DNA from: JBCCTX01 sp965263105
Lineage (GTDB): Bacteria > Bacteroidota > Bacteroidia > J057
NCBI GenBank assembly: GCA_965263105.1
Contig: CBDHGL010000003.1
Span: forward strand, 3,968,001-4,032,000
Length of the DNA stretch: 64,000 bases
Reading direction: 5' to 3'
A program made the position numbers and the translations under genes. The notes beneath the pieces were generated by a model. The model did not search any database. It was not told where the DNA came from and saw only the letters and a list, made by a program, of their open reading frames with translations. Positions 54,163 through 62,488 of the stretch are shown piece after piece. Position 1 is the first letter of the stretch, and each line of letters begins with the position of its first letter.

Positions 54163-54399
54163 TGGGTATATCATGGGGTATGGGATATCTATGAACTCTA
54201 CGATATGGAAGTAGACCCTGGTCAGCGAAAAAATCTATTGGGTTCAGTTAGTTACGCCAAGCACTATGGGCCGTTTTTGCGATTCGTTAAACAGCAAGAA
54301 CCAGAGGTTTTCCCTCTGGTTCAAGAATTAGACACAAAGCTCTCAACGATAATGGCAGAAATTGGGGGTAGTAGACAGCCGGTTTGGCGTAAGGATTAA
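54163..54399 (+). pseudogene. 3' remnant of a sulfatase gene
   Basis: An open frame bounded upstream by a TAA at 54160, whose translation begins WVYHGVWDIYELYDMEVDPG, i.e. the conserved C-terminal end of sulfatases (YELYDLExDPxExxNL), and continues to a stop at 54397-54399. The catalytic N-terminal domain (CxPSR region) is missing entirely and no start suits a complete protein, so it is a truncated remnant. Its stop overlaps that of the convergent gene. Confidence 0.75.
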
Positions 54400-55127
54400 A
54401 AATATTCCGAGTGATAGAGTTCTTCGCAGTCTAAATCTTCCAATACATATAGCAGACTACTGATTATCCGATCATTGGAACTCTTATATTCTTCATAATT
54501 AATAAGGCCGGAATTTCTATCGTTTTTTAGTTTTTGATACCGTTGGCATAAAACAATTATTTCATCATCATTTATTTTTGTTTGAACGAACTTTAAAGCT
54601 TTTTCAGCTCGTGCGGTAAAAATATAATCTTGAGCTGTATTCCGAATAGAAATTATCTCCAACTCACAAGAAACTGTATTTTCGTTTGGGTTAACCAATT
54701 CAAGTCCGTCGATTAAAAATATAATTGTTGCGAAGAAAGAAATAACTACGTATTTAAGGTGCTTAATTTTCTTGTTCGCAATTGGGGGAGGCTGATTAAT
54801 CTTATCTGAGGGTTTTACCCTCTTTCCATAGATGTCATTGGATTTTTCAAATTCCCTTCTGAACAATTCAAACTCACTTAATTGATCAATAATTGCTAAT
54901 AACTCTCTGATAATTAGATTACTTCCTAATCGATATTCCTCTTTTTTTAGGGTCTGGTTTATATGCTCACGTGTTAAGTTATTGTAATCAAAGGCGGTTT
55001 TTATTAATTGTATATAAAGATCGGATTCCTCACTAATAAGGGCCTTTAGTTGACTTAATACTTCACGAATCCTGTCTTCTGAAACTAGCTTTCTTAAGTT
55101 AGCTTTAATGAGTTTGGGATTTTCCAT
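54396..55127 (-). CDS. membrane protein with two EAD11-like domains
   Basis: 243 residues: helical domain (about 18-84), polar Pro-rich linker, one transmembrane helix (about 125-141, VVISFFATIIFLIDGLE) and a second helical domain (about 172-232). The two domains resemble each other and the effector-associated domain EAD11: EKALKFVQTKINDD, LCQRYQKLKNDRNSGLINYE and SSLLYVLEDL align with LSQLKALISEE, NNLTREHINQTL and IIRELLAIIDQL. EADs couple effectors to NTPase or protease partners in conflict systems. Here no effector is fused, so the membrane helix may be the output. The EAD identification is from pattern only. Confidence 0.65.
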   Translation of the reverse strand: MENPKLIKANLRKLVSEDRIREVLSQLKALISEESDLYIQLIKTAFDYNNLTREHINQTLKKEEYRLGSNLIIRELLAIIDQLSEFELFRREFEKSNDIYGKRVKPSDKINQPPPIANKKIKHLKYVVISFFATIIFLIDGLELVNPNENTVSCELEIISIRNTAQDYIFTARAEKALKFVQTKINDDEIIVLCQRYQKLKNDRNSGLINYEEYKSSNDRIISSLLYVLEDLDCEELYHSEYF

Positions 55128-55230
55128 AGCCTTTCAATTTAGGGTTAAGTTCTGCTTTTGTACATGATTCTATTGATGATCCATATTTATTATGATCAGT
55201 ATTTTGACGATTGATACCTTAGTACTATTT

Positions 55231-55515
55231 CTAGGACCTTTTCAAGAGTTTTTTTATGGGCTTAACAATTAAAATCCCAAAGGCATTTCCTACAACCTTA
55301 ACTGTTACACCAGGCTGAATGACTCCGTTAGCACTTTTTGCCTCGAAGCGTTTTCCATTAACTTCAATAAAGCCAATCATCCGCAGTTTTGTCAAGGTAT
55401 GACCTACCTTTCCTTGCAAGGCTTGAACTTCTCCCAACAATTCTTTTCTGAAAGAACCGCTTTTGGAAGTAACTTTTGGGGAAGGAGAAAGTGAAAAAAA
55501 ATGTTTCAGATTCAT
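55231..55515 (-). CDS. NfeD-like C-terminal OB-fold domain protein
   Basis: 94 residues from the ATG at 55515, giving MNLKHFFSLSPSPKV. From residue 35 the pattern GKVGHTLTKLRMIGFIEVNG, RFEAKSANGVIQPG and VKVVGNAFGILIVKPI is that of the OB-fold at the C-terminus of NfeD membrane proteases' partners. The usual membrane helices of NfeD are absent, so it is a stand-alone domain or a truncated gene. Context is the accessory region. Confidence 0.7.
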   Translation of the reverse strand: MNLKHFFSLSPSPKVTSKSGSFRKELLGEVQALQGKVGHTLTKLRMIGFIEVNGKRFEAKSANGVIQPGVTVKVVGNAFGILIVKPIKKLLKRS

Positions 55516-55548
55516 GGCACTTGGATTAATAGTTAGTGAACTGAACAA

Positions 55549-55952
55549 CGAGACTCTATCAGGTATTGCTTTTCTGTTTTGGGCGTTAGGGAATTAACAG
55601 AAAGGGTTCATGGATAATATTTACAATACCGGGTACATCAGGTTGTACGCCTTTTATTTGAAAAGGTCACAAAATGTGGGACCAATATTGAGCAAGTGTG
55701 CGAGCTTAGTCTGTTTTAGTGATCAAAGCGTTATCTATTGAATTTCTCGAGTAGAATTGCTAATAATTCTTTCTTCATAGCTTCTATCTATAAAAAGAGG
55801 AACTATTTCATTTTGATGAAATAGCTTTGTATTTTAATGAAAGTACCAAAAAGTGTAAATAAGGTCTATAGTTAAGTGTAAGTGAAAGTCATTTCCAAAT
55901 GATTAATTTGGCCCTAAACAATTTGTTCTTAACCTAACCCAAATCCAAGCCC
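55549..55952. other. 404-bp gene-free region upstream of the lipoprotein/kinase operon
   Basis: No convincing coding frame or RNA gene. It holds a perfect 9-bp hairpin CTATTTCAT-TTTG-ATGAAATAG at 55803-55824, an exact TAnnTTTG element (TAGCTTTG) at 55822-55829 that could be a -7 box, and direct repeats of AAGTGTAA at 55851 and 55874. A/T-rich. Confidence 0.6.
55849..55881. promoter_or_regulatory. direct repeats of AAGTGTAA upstream of the operon
   Basis: AAGTGTAA at 55851-55858 and 55874-55881, 23 bp apart (about two helical turns). The first is part of AAAAGTGTAAAT, which is found again at 59428, downstream of the operon. Candidate regulator-binding sites, possibly for the response regulator at 58687. 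Confidence 0.4.
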
Positions 55953-56627
55953 ATGAAAAGATTAATCTTTATTTGCATTGTAGTTTTATTTGCATCCTGC
56001 AGCTCTACTGTTCCTGCGAAATTTCAGTATAATCAAAGTGGATTATTTGAAATTTCTAACCCTCGAACATCTAATAGTCGGTTTGATAAAAACTTTCCCT
56101 TAGTTAGTTTTCACCAACATCCTGTTTATTTACATAAAGCTAGTGGGATCGTTCAACCGTCCTCTTTCAAAAGGGAAGGTAACTTGATTGTTTACCAATT
56201 CGGACCAGAAGAAAGATTGGCAGTTGAAGTTATTGAATATCCACGTAAAACCTGTTTTCGGCCAATTCCTAAAGAAGAGAGTGATATCACAAGTATAGAA
56301 CTTGAAGATACCCGATGGCAATGTACTATGGGATACACGGTAGTCGATAGAGAATTTGTGATAAATCCAATCTGTCCGAAGGAGGTAGGTTTAGCTTCAA
56401 ATGTAAGGGGTGAAGTTTGCTTTGAAGTTTTTACAACTACTGCCTTTGCTTTTACTGACACTATTGGAGAAACTAGATTTACTGATACCATTGGAGAGAC
56501 AAGGATTTACGGCCCTTCAAGAGGATCAAGTAAGAACACAAATACAATACTTGATTCTCTAAAGACTAAGTTAGAAGAAGTAAAACTTAAAAGTATAAAT
56601 TGGAAGAAGTTTAAGAAAAGAAAATGA
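55953..56627 (+). CDS. lipoprotein of unknown function with an in-frame tandem repeat
   Basis: 224 residues; a lipoprotein signal peptide with lipobox VLFASC (Cys about residue 16). Mature part includes Cys-containing stretches (TCFRPIPKEES, WQCTMGYTVV, PICPKEVGL). A 27-bp unit encoding FTDTIGETR is duplicated in tandem (56451-56477, 56478-56504) and the two copies differ only at synonymous positions. The stop overlaps the next start (ATGA), so it is coupled to the kinase and may be a sensor partner. Family unknown. Confidence 0.65.
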   Translation: MKRLIFICIVVLFASCSSTVPAKFQYNQSGLFEISNPRTSNSRFDKNFPLVSFHQHPVYLHKASGIVQPSSFKREGNLIVYQFGPEERLAVEVIEYPRKTCFRPIPKEESDITSIELEDTRWQCTMGYTVVDREFVINPICPKEVGLASNVRGEVCFEVFTTTAFAFTDTIGETRFTDTIGETRIYGPSRGSSKNTNTILDSLKTKLEEVKLKSINWKKFKKRK

Positions 56628-58660
56628 ATCGATTAGTTGATTTAAGCTGTATTAAACTAAGAATGTCTGTATATGTAGGGTTATTTCTATGCCAATTAAC
56701 TAGTTTCGCTTGTGAGGATTCGACAATATCTAAAATTGACTTTATTTACTCTTTGGTTGTATCTCAAAAATTGGAAGAAGCAAAAATTGCGTTACTAAAA
56801 GATATCCCGATTTTCGAATTAAGTAAGGAAAAATGTCCATGGGCTTCAGCTCATGGACATTATTTAATGGGGCGTTATTATCAAATAAACCGAAAAGATG
56901 ATTCAGCAGTAGTAGAATATTTTCTCAGCCTTCCATTGATGGAATCACTAGTTAAGAAATCCTCCCAAGATAGCGCAACAATAGCTAAAACCTATAATAA
57001 CCTAAGTATCCTGTATGGAGAAAGAAGTGGTGCTTGGAAGATTTCAATGGAATTAGCTTTGAAGGGACTAAGCTTGAGAGAAGATATTGCAGGAACTCCT
57101 GGGATAGAGTTTGTTCACTTAAACCTAGGCACAATTTTTTATAATTTAAAAAATTTTGACAACGCGTTACACCACATAAAGAAATTTTTGACCCTTAGCA
57201 TGCAAAAGGGCGATGATTATAGTTTGGCAAGAGCTCATAATTCAATTTGCCGAATATACAGTGCCTTAGGTAATCTAGATAGTGCACAATATCACTTTGA
57301 ACGTGGTAAGTTTTACGCCGAAACTTCAAAAAATACTAACATATTAGTTTTGTGTTATCAAAATTATGGTGAAGCACTTTTATTAAACGGGAACTTGTTA
57401 GAAGCAAAAAAAAACTTTGAAGTAGGGTTAAAGCTTATTGAAACTCAAAATCAGGTTAATAATTCCACTAAGGCTTATCTATTTTCCTCCTTTGGAAAGA
57501 CATTGGAGGAATTACATATGTTCAATAAAGCAATTGAATTGAATAGGAGAGGAATTAAATTGTTCAACTCAATAAGTAATGAAACCTTAAAGAGGGATTT
57601 TCTTGAAAATATTTCGAATTCTTTCGAAAAATTAGGAAATAAAGATTCTGCATATAAATATCAAAAAGCATTGGCTCAACTATCTTTGAAGGTTCAGGAT
57701 AATCTGAGTAAAATTTTAGCCTATGAAGCGGTATATGCCCTCGAAGCTTTCGAAAATGAAAAGCAAATTCTTGCAAAAGAAACTAAGGAGGCGAAGAGTA
57801 GACTATTTATTCAATATCTCATCTCTGGAATATTAATCTTAGTATTAATTTTAATTGGCCTTGCCTATTTTCAATACGTACAGAAAGTTAAGTTTGAAAA
57901 ATCCATAAAATTTCATCTTGGAGAAGCAGATAGGCGTGTCAGTAGAGCCATAATAGAGACTTATAAAGAAGAACAGAGATCATTAAAAAAGGAAAGGAAT
58001 GAATTGGGAAAAATTTTACATGAAACGATCCAAGGTCAAATTTCAATAGGAAAAATGCTTATTCAGAATATCGATGAAGCATTAAACTACAACAATGAAA
58101 ACTTGGAAATGCAAATGCAGATTGTCCAGGAAAGCTTAGAAGTGAGTATGAAAAACGTAAGAGAGATTTCTCACAAACTTCAGGAAGGTTTACCCTATAA
58201 TATTAACTATCATGGAAACTTGATTAAAGAAATCAAGCGAATTCTGGCCCCTTATAGGAACGGGAATATTTTTAAAAATTTGTATTTCCAAGTAGCTAAC
58301 AGTCAAGATGAAGCTAAGAACAACTTTCGCCCTCTTGATTATTCAATAAAAAGAGATTTACTCTTGTGGATTCAAGGTGGACTAACAAATATTGTGAAAC
58401 ATGGAGGATACGTAACTACCGTTAATGTACAACTAGTTTTCCATTTTAATTACTTAAGGGTCTCCATTAAGGATGATGGGAAAGGATTTCAGGAACCTTC
58501 TGATTATTTAATTTCCAATTCAACAGGGCTAAAAAGAATTAAACAAGAAGTAGAAAATTATGGAGGAACATTTTTACTTTCGAGCGAATTGAATAAAGGA
58601 GTATCTTTTGAAATAAAAGTTCCACTTGGAGAGAGGGAAGTTAATTTCTACCAAATTTAA
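56624..58660 (+). CDS. TPR-type sensor histidine kinase (NarL-type partner)
   Basis: 678 residues: an N-terminal hydrophobic stretch, a long TPR-like helical region (about 75-370; e.g. ALHHIKKFLT, NLLEAKKNFEVGL), a transmembrane helix (about 394-415), HisKA_3-like dimerisation segment with His466 in ILHETIQGQISIG, and an HATPase with LTNIVKHGGYVT and SIKDDGKGFQE. This is the HPK7 architecture that pairs with LuxR-type regulators. It starts inside the preceding lipoprotein stop. The H-box lacks the usual DLHD pattern (KILHETIQ), but the His is kept. Confidence 0.88.
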   Translation: MNRLVDLSCIKLRMSVYVGLFLCQLTSFACEDSTISKIDFIYSLVVSQKLEEAKIALLKDIPIFELSKEKCPWASAHGHYLMGRYYQINRKDDSAVVEYFLSLPLMESLVKKSSQDSATIAKTYNNLSILYGERSGAWKISMELALKGLSLREDIAGTPGIEFVHLNLGTIFYNLKNFDNALHHIKKFLTLSMQKGDDYSLARAHNSICRIYSALGNLDSAQYHFERGKFYAETSKNTNILVLCYQNYGEALLLNGNLLEAKKNFEVGLKLIETQNQVNNSTKAYLFSSFGKTLEELHMFNKAIELNRRGIKLFNSISNETLKRDFLENISNSFEKLGNKDSAYKYQKALAQLSLKVQDNLSKILAYEAVYALEAFENEKQILAKETKEAKSRLFIQYLISGILILVLILIGLAYFQYVQKVKFEKSIKFHLGEADRRVSRAIIETYKEEQRSLKKERNELGKILHETIQGQISIGKMLIQNIDEALNYNNENLEMQMQIVQESLEVSMKNVREISHKLQEGLPYNINYHGNLIKEIKRILAPYRNGNIFKNLYFQVANSQDEAKNNFRPLDYSIKRDLLLWIQGGLTNIVKHGGYVTTVNVQLVFHFNYLRVSIKDDGKGFQEPSDYLISNSTGLKRIKQEVENYGGTFLLSSELNKGVSFEIKVPLGEREVNFYQI

Positions 58661-58686
58661 TTCTGGATATTAAATCCAATTTTATA

Positions 58687-59349
58687 ATGCCTAATATTGT
58701 CATATTTGAAAACCAACCTGTGATCGCGGAAGGTTTGGCTTTAATTATCGAAGGTGATTCCGAAAACAAGGTTTTAGCTAAGGCAAATTCTTCAAAAAAA
58801 TTCTTTCAAATAATAGAGACTCACTCATCTGAGATCAATTTAGCAATAATCGATATTGAGATAGATGAAGAAAATCTTAGCGGAATAGAAGTGGCAGCAA
58901 AAATCAGGGCCAAATATCCGGATATTAATATCTTGTTTCTTACAGGATATAGTAAGTGTTCATATATACTATCTGTATTTGGTATATATGAAGGATATTT
59001 ATTTAAAGACGTACATCCTTCAGAATTAAAAAGAGCAATTAAAGAAATAACTACTCAGGGCTTAGGAACTTACTATCCCCAGGATGTTATTCGTTTTTAC
59101 CATAAATGTAGGGCAGATCAACTTCCTAGTTTGAAACCAGAACAAGTTATGACACTAAATCTAGTGGCTAATGGGTATTCTAACCAGGAAATTGCACAAA
59201 AATTGAGCATGCCAGAGAAGGCGTTAACTGAATATTCAATTCGAGAGAGAAGAAGGAGACTACGTTACTTATTAGACGCCAAAAATTCTCCAAATATGAT
59301 AGCTAAGGCCTTAAAATATGGATTTATTTCGATGAAAGATATTTTATAA
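58687..59349 (+). CDS. LuxR/NarL-family response regulator
   Basis: 220 residues. Receiver with phospho-acceptor D56 in NLAIIDIEID, Thr in LFLTGYS and Lys in LFKDVHPSE, then a LuxR-type HTH (LKPEQVMTLNLVANGYSNQEIA ... LSMPEKALTEYSIRERRRRL). It starts 26 bp after the kinase gene, forming a lipoprotein-kinase-regulator operon. Likely DNA targets include AAGTGTAA repeats flanking the operon (inference). Confidence 0.9.
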   Translation: MPNIVIFENQPVIAEGLALIIEGDSENKVLAKANSSKKFFQIIETHSSEINLAIIDIEIDEENLSGIEVAAKIRAKYPDINILFLTGYSKCSYILSVFGIYEGYLFKDVHPSELKRAIKEITTQGLGTYYPQDVIRFYHKCRADQLPSLKPEQVMTLNLVANGYSNQEIAQKLSMPEKALTEYSIRERRRRLRYLLDAKNSPNMIAKALKYGFISMKDIL

Positions 59350-59694
59350 TATTTGGATACGACTCCGAACCATCCCGGTTTGAGGATTGGGGAATTCAAA
59401 ACCATTTTGGTGTAAGAAGAATTACACAAAAGTGTAAATTATCACCATAAAAAAAAGTCCTGCTGCCCTTATTATACGGTTGCCTAAATTAAGTAATTTA
59501 ATTTCATATTTGAATATAGAGAAGTTGAGATTGAAGGAAATTAATTGCTGAGAAATGGAACCGTGGAGAAATGATATTAGTTGACCCAAACAGCCATGAA
59601 TTTTTGACTAAATCTTTACGGTTCCCATTTTTTTTCTGGGATACCATGTCTGAAATAAATAGAGCCGACAATGGAGACTTAGATAAATGCAATT
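59350..59694. other. 345-bp gene-free region downstream of the regulator
   Basis: A/T-rich with no supported gene; the only open minus-strand frame (59504-59698) has no coding features. It contains the palindrome GTGTAA-N6-TTACAC at 59410-59427 and AAAAGTGTAAAT at 59428-59439, the same motif as upstream of the operon. No clear intrinsic terminator for the regulator gene was found. Confidence 0.5.
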
Positions 59695-62424
59695 TCAAAA
59701 CCTCCTATTCTGCCACTGGTTTCGCTTCTGTAGCTTGAGATCTCTCAGGGTAGGACTGCTTACATTGATCACCAGGACGTAGCTCCTTAAGGGGCCGAAG
59801 GGAACCCAGGAAAAGTTCATGTTCCAACAGTGTAAATCCCTCATGATGCTCAAAGAAGTATGAGTAAATTCCGAGTTCTGGATGTCGTATCCCGATTGAA
59901 AGCCAATTTTCCATTTGGAGGTAAAGCTAATATTGCCGCTAAAGGAAGTAGCTTGGCGTATAGTGGGTTCGTTGTTTCCAAAACGGGTGTATGAAAAGTT
60001 GTACCGGAATCGCACGTCCCAGGGAATATCAAAATCTACGTATTCCTGGATGTTGTTTTGAATATCGGCAAACTCTTCCTCATCAAAATCTTCAGATTTT
60101 TGATTCTTTTTCTCTTTTTTGGACCTCAGAGAGGTGTTCAAACTGATCTGTGCATTGGTGAGGCGTCCTAATTTCCCCCGTGTATCCCAGATAAATTGGT
60201 TGATTGTTCGTCCATTCTCGTCTAACTCATAGGGATTGAGGGTGGCAGAGGCATTTAGGTTAATTTTGCGATTGAATAAGCTGGTACGCGCATTCATACT
60301 GATAGGTGCCAACTGAAAGCTGTCTACAGCTAGGTTGTAGGAACTACTAATGCTCAGATTGTCAATCAAGGTGAGTCGTTCAAACTTATCCTTTTTTTCA
60401 TCGAAGTCGGGTTCAAAGCTTTCCTTGGTTCGATACTTCATTTCAAGCACACTGCTCAGGCTAAATCCCAGAGATTGGCTTTGCGGGCCATTGGGTGAGC
60501 CAAAGATCCCATTCTGCAAGGTATTAAAGCGTCGAAAAGCTTCCTCGGTGGGATCATAGAGAAACTGACCGGTGCTGTCATTGGCTCCATTGAATTCATC
60601 CCAATACCCAAAGCGGGGGTCCGAAAAATCAGGCCGTAGGTTGTAGGAGATAGAGGGGGAGAAGCGTTGGCGAAAGGTGAGTTGGCGCTTAGAGGCAGTC
60701 AATCCGTATATCCCAAAAAAGTTGGTCTGTGCACTGAGGGAGGTGCTGTAATCTCTGGCCGTGGTAAAGCCCGTAATTTCATTTTCATCAATGTAATTCG
60801 TCTCTGGATTGACCGAATATTGGTTGCGCTGGGTGTACCAATATTCCGTCGCCCGTAGACTAGCCGTAAGGTTGATGAACTTAAAAAGTTTGGCCCCCGT
60901 GGAAGCATTAAAGCTATGGCGCCAGCCGTTCCGAAAAAAGGAACTGTTAGGGACTCTTACTAAAACAGAATCTCCATTTACTAGTTGAATGACATCGGAA
61001 GAATCCCGGGGACTAAATAAGACGTCCAATAGTAGACTGTCTGGCATCGTTGTAATTTGGTTACTCAATTGAGAGTTGTAGTCAATCCCCAAACGAGTAA
61101 CGAAGTCCAATGCCCGGTCATTACTTAAATTTTTGAAAGGGGTAAGTCTGTTGACTCCGATGGTCAAAGAGGGGAGGGTCATGGAGACCGTCTGCTTGTT
61201 GATATCTTGCCTATGGCTCGCATTCAGGTTGAGGGTAACCGGAAGGTTATTGAAACTCTTACTCAGGTTGATGGAAGAGGCAAGGTTGTTTTGAAAGAAA
61301 TCATTGGCGTTGAAGCTCACCCTTCGGAAGTAGCGTGAGGAAGAGGATATATTGGCATTTCCCGAAAGCCTGAGGGTAGGATCAATTGGAGCTGATACAG
61401 AACCCTGTAGCCGCCATTCTCGCGTTTCTGAAAAGTCGGGGTCGGTTTTTTCTCCGAATTTCACTACCCCATAAGAAAGATCGACGTTAGCATTGTATTT
61501 CTGTGCCTTTCGAAAATTGGCCCTAGTAGCTACTCCCCATCCTCCCTTGGTATAGAGGTCTCCAGTGAAGGTGAGATCGGCATTGTCGCTTACCCCCCAA
61601 TAATACCCAAAGCCCCTCAGGAAGAAACCCCGTTCTTGGGCTTCCCCATAGGTAGGAAGGAGGATTCCACTTCTTCGTCCACTTTTCATATCAGGGATAA
61701 AGCCAAAGGGGAGTCCGATAGGTAGCGGGAAGTCTCCAACGACTAGATTGAGAGGGCCACTGACAATGAAATTATTGGGAAGTACCTTGACTTTTGGAGC
61801 ATTTATGTAAAAGTGAGGGTGGTCTTCATCGCAGGTAGTAAATTTAGTGCCTCTGGCAAAGAAACTACCATCCGGAAATCTTTTTGTGGTGTCGCTAAGC
61901 AAATAATCTTGTCCTTGAGCCGTTCTACCACCAAGGATGCGCCCTTTTTGCGTTTTGAAATTATAAGCGATGTTTTTGGCCCCGTATTCGGTATTATTCT
62001 GCATAAAAACTGGGAGCCCTATAGGATTGCCACTTGAATCCTCTGTCCCTTGGGCAAAGAGGGTTTGAATATCCCATTTCACCTGTATCCTTTCGGCCTT
62101 GAGATTCATGTTGTCATAGGTGAGGTCCGAATTGGAGTAGAGATAAAGCGTGCTGCTGTCCAGGTCAAAAATAATGGAGTCTGTCGCCTTATAATCTACC
62201 GTTGCCGTGATATCGCTTGTCGCCTTAAGGGAATCGAGGTATATTTCCTGAGGAGACTTATAGGTAGAGTCTTGTATCAGCGAGTCCCCTTGAACGCTAA
62301 GGCTATCAGTTTGAATGAGGGTATCAATGAAAGTTTCTTGCTGAGAAGAATCTACCTGCCCCCAGGCACAAAGTGGAAACACCCCTAAAATAAATCCGTA
62401 TGTGATCCAAAGAAGTTCTTTCAA
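59695..62424 (-). CDS. lptD: putative LPS assembly protein LptD
   Basis: 909 residues; the start is a TTG at 62424, because an in-frame TAG lies three codons upstream and no closer ATG gives the signal peptide (MKELLWITYGFILGVFPLC). A LptD/OstA-like N-terminal domain (STLYLYSNSDLTYDN, MNLKAERIQVKWD) precedes a long beta-barrel with many aromatic-rich strands. The barrel part inserts LPS at the outer membrane surface. The protein is typical of Bacteroidota, which use a divergent LptD. Divergent from the amidase gene. Confidence 0.88.
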   Translation of the reverse strand: MKELLWITYGFILGVFPLCAWGQVDSSQQETFIDTLIQTDSLSVQGDSLIQDSTYKSPQEIYLDSLKATSDITATVDYKATDSIIFDLDSSTLYLYSNSDLTYDNMNLKAERIQVKWDIQTLFAQGTEDSSGNPIGLPVFMQNNTEYGAKNIAYNFKTQKGRILGGRTAQGQDYLLSDTTKRFPDGSFFARGTKFTTCDEDHPHFYINAPKVKVLPNNFIVSGPLNLVVGDFPLPIGLPFGFIPDMKSGRRSGILLPTYGEAQERGFFLRGFGYYWGVSDNADLTFTGDLYTKGGWGVATRANFRKAQKYNANVDLSYGVVKFGEKTDPDFSETREWRLQGSVSAPIDPTLRLSGNANISSSSRYFRRVSFNANDFFQNNLASSINLSKSFNNLPVTLNLNASHRQDINKQTVSMTLPSLTIGVNRLTPFKNLSNDRALDFVTRLGIDYNSQLSNQITTMPDSLLLDVLFSPRDSSDVIQLVNGDSVLVRVPNSSFFRNGWRHSFNASTGAKLFKFINLTASLRATEYWYTQRNQYSVNPETNYIDENEITGFTTARDYSTSLSAQTNFFGIYGLTASKRQLTFRQRFSPSISYNLRPDFSDPRFGYWDEFNGANDSTGQFLYDPTEEAFRRFNTLQNGIFGSPNGPQSQSLGFSLSSVLEMKYRTKESFEPDFDEKKDKFERLTLIDNLSISSSYNLAVDSFQLAPISMNARTSLFNRKINLNASATLNPYELDENGRTINQFIWDTRGKLGRLTNAQISLNTSLRSKKEKKNQKSEDFDEEEFADIQNNIQEYVDFDIPWDVRFRYNFSYTRFGNNEPTIRQATSFSGNISFTSKWKIGFQSGYDIQNSEFTHTSLSIMRDLHCWNMNFSWVPFGPLRSYVLVINVSSPTLRDLKLQKRNQWQNRRF

Positions 62425-62488
62425 AAATGTCTAATTTGCTTTCCTAATAAGGTTTCGTCTAAGTACCGATTGGTTGTATCATTTTTAT

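Noticed and set aside
55549..55800. A CRISPR array or RNA gene in the gap
   Set aside because: No regularly spaced repeats and no conserved RNA structure beyond a single hairpin at 55803.
59504..59698. 64-codon minus-strand open frame before lptD
   Set aside because: No signal, domain or spacing support; it overlaps an A/T-rich gene-free region.
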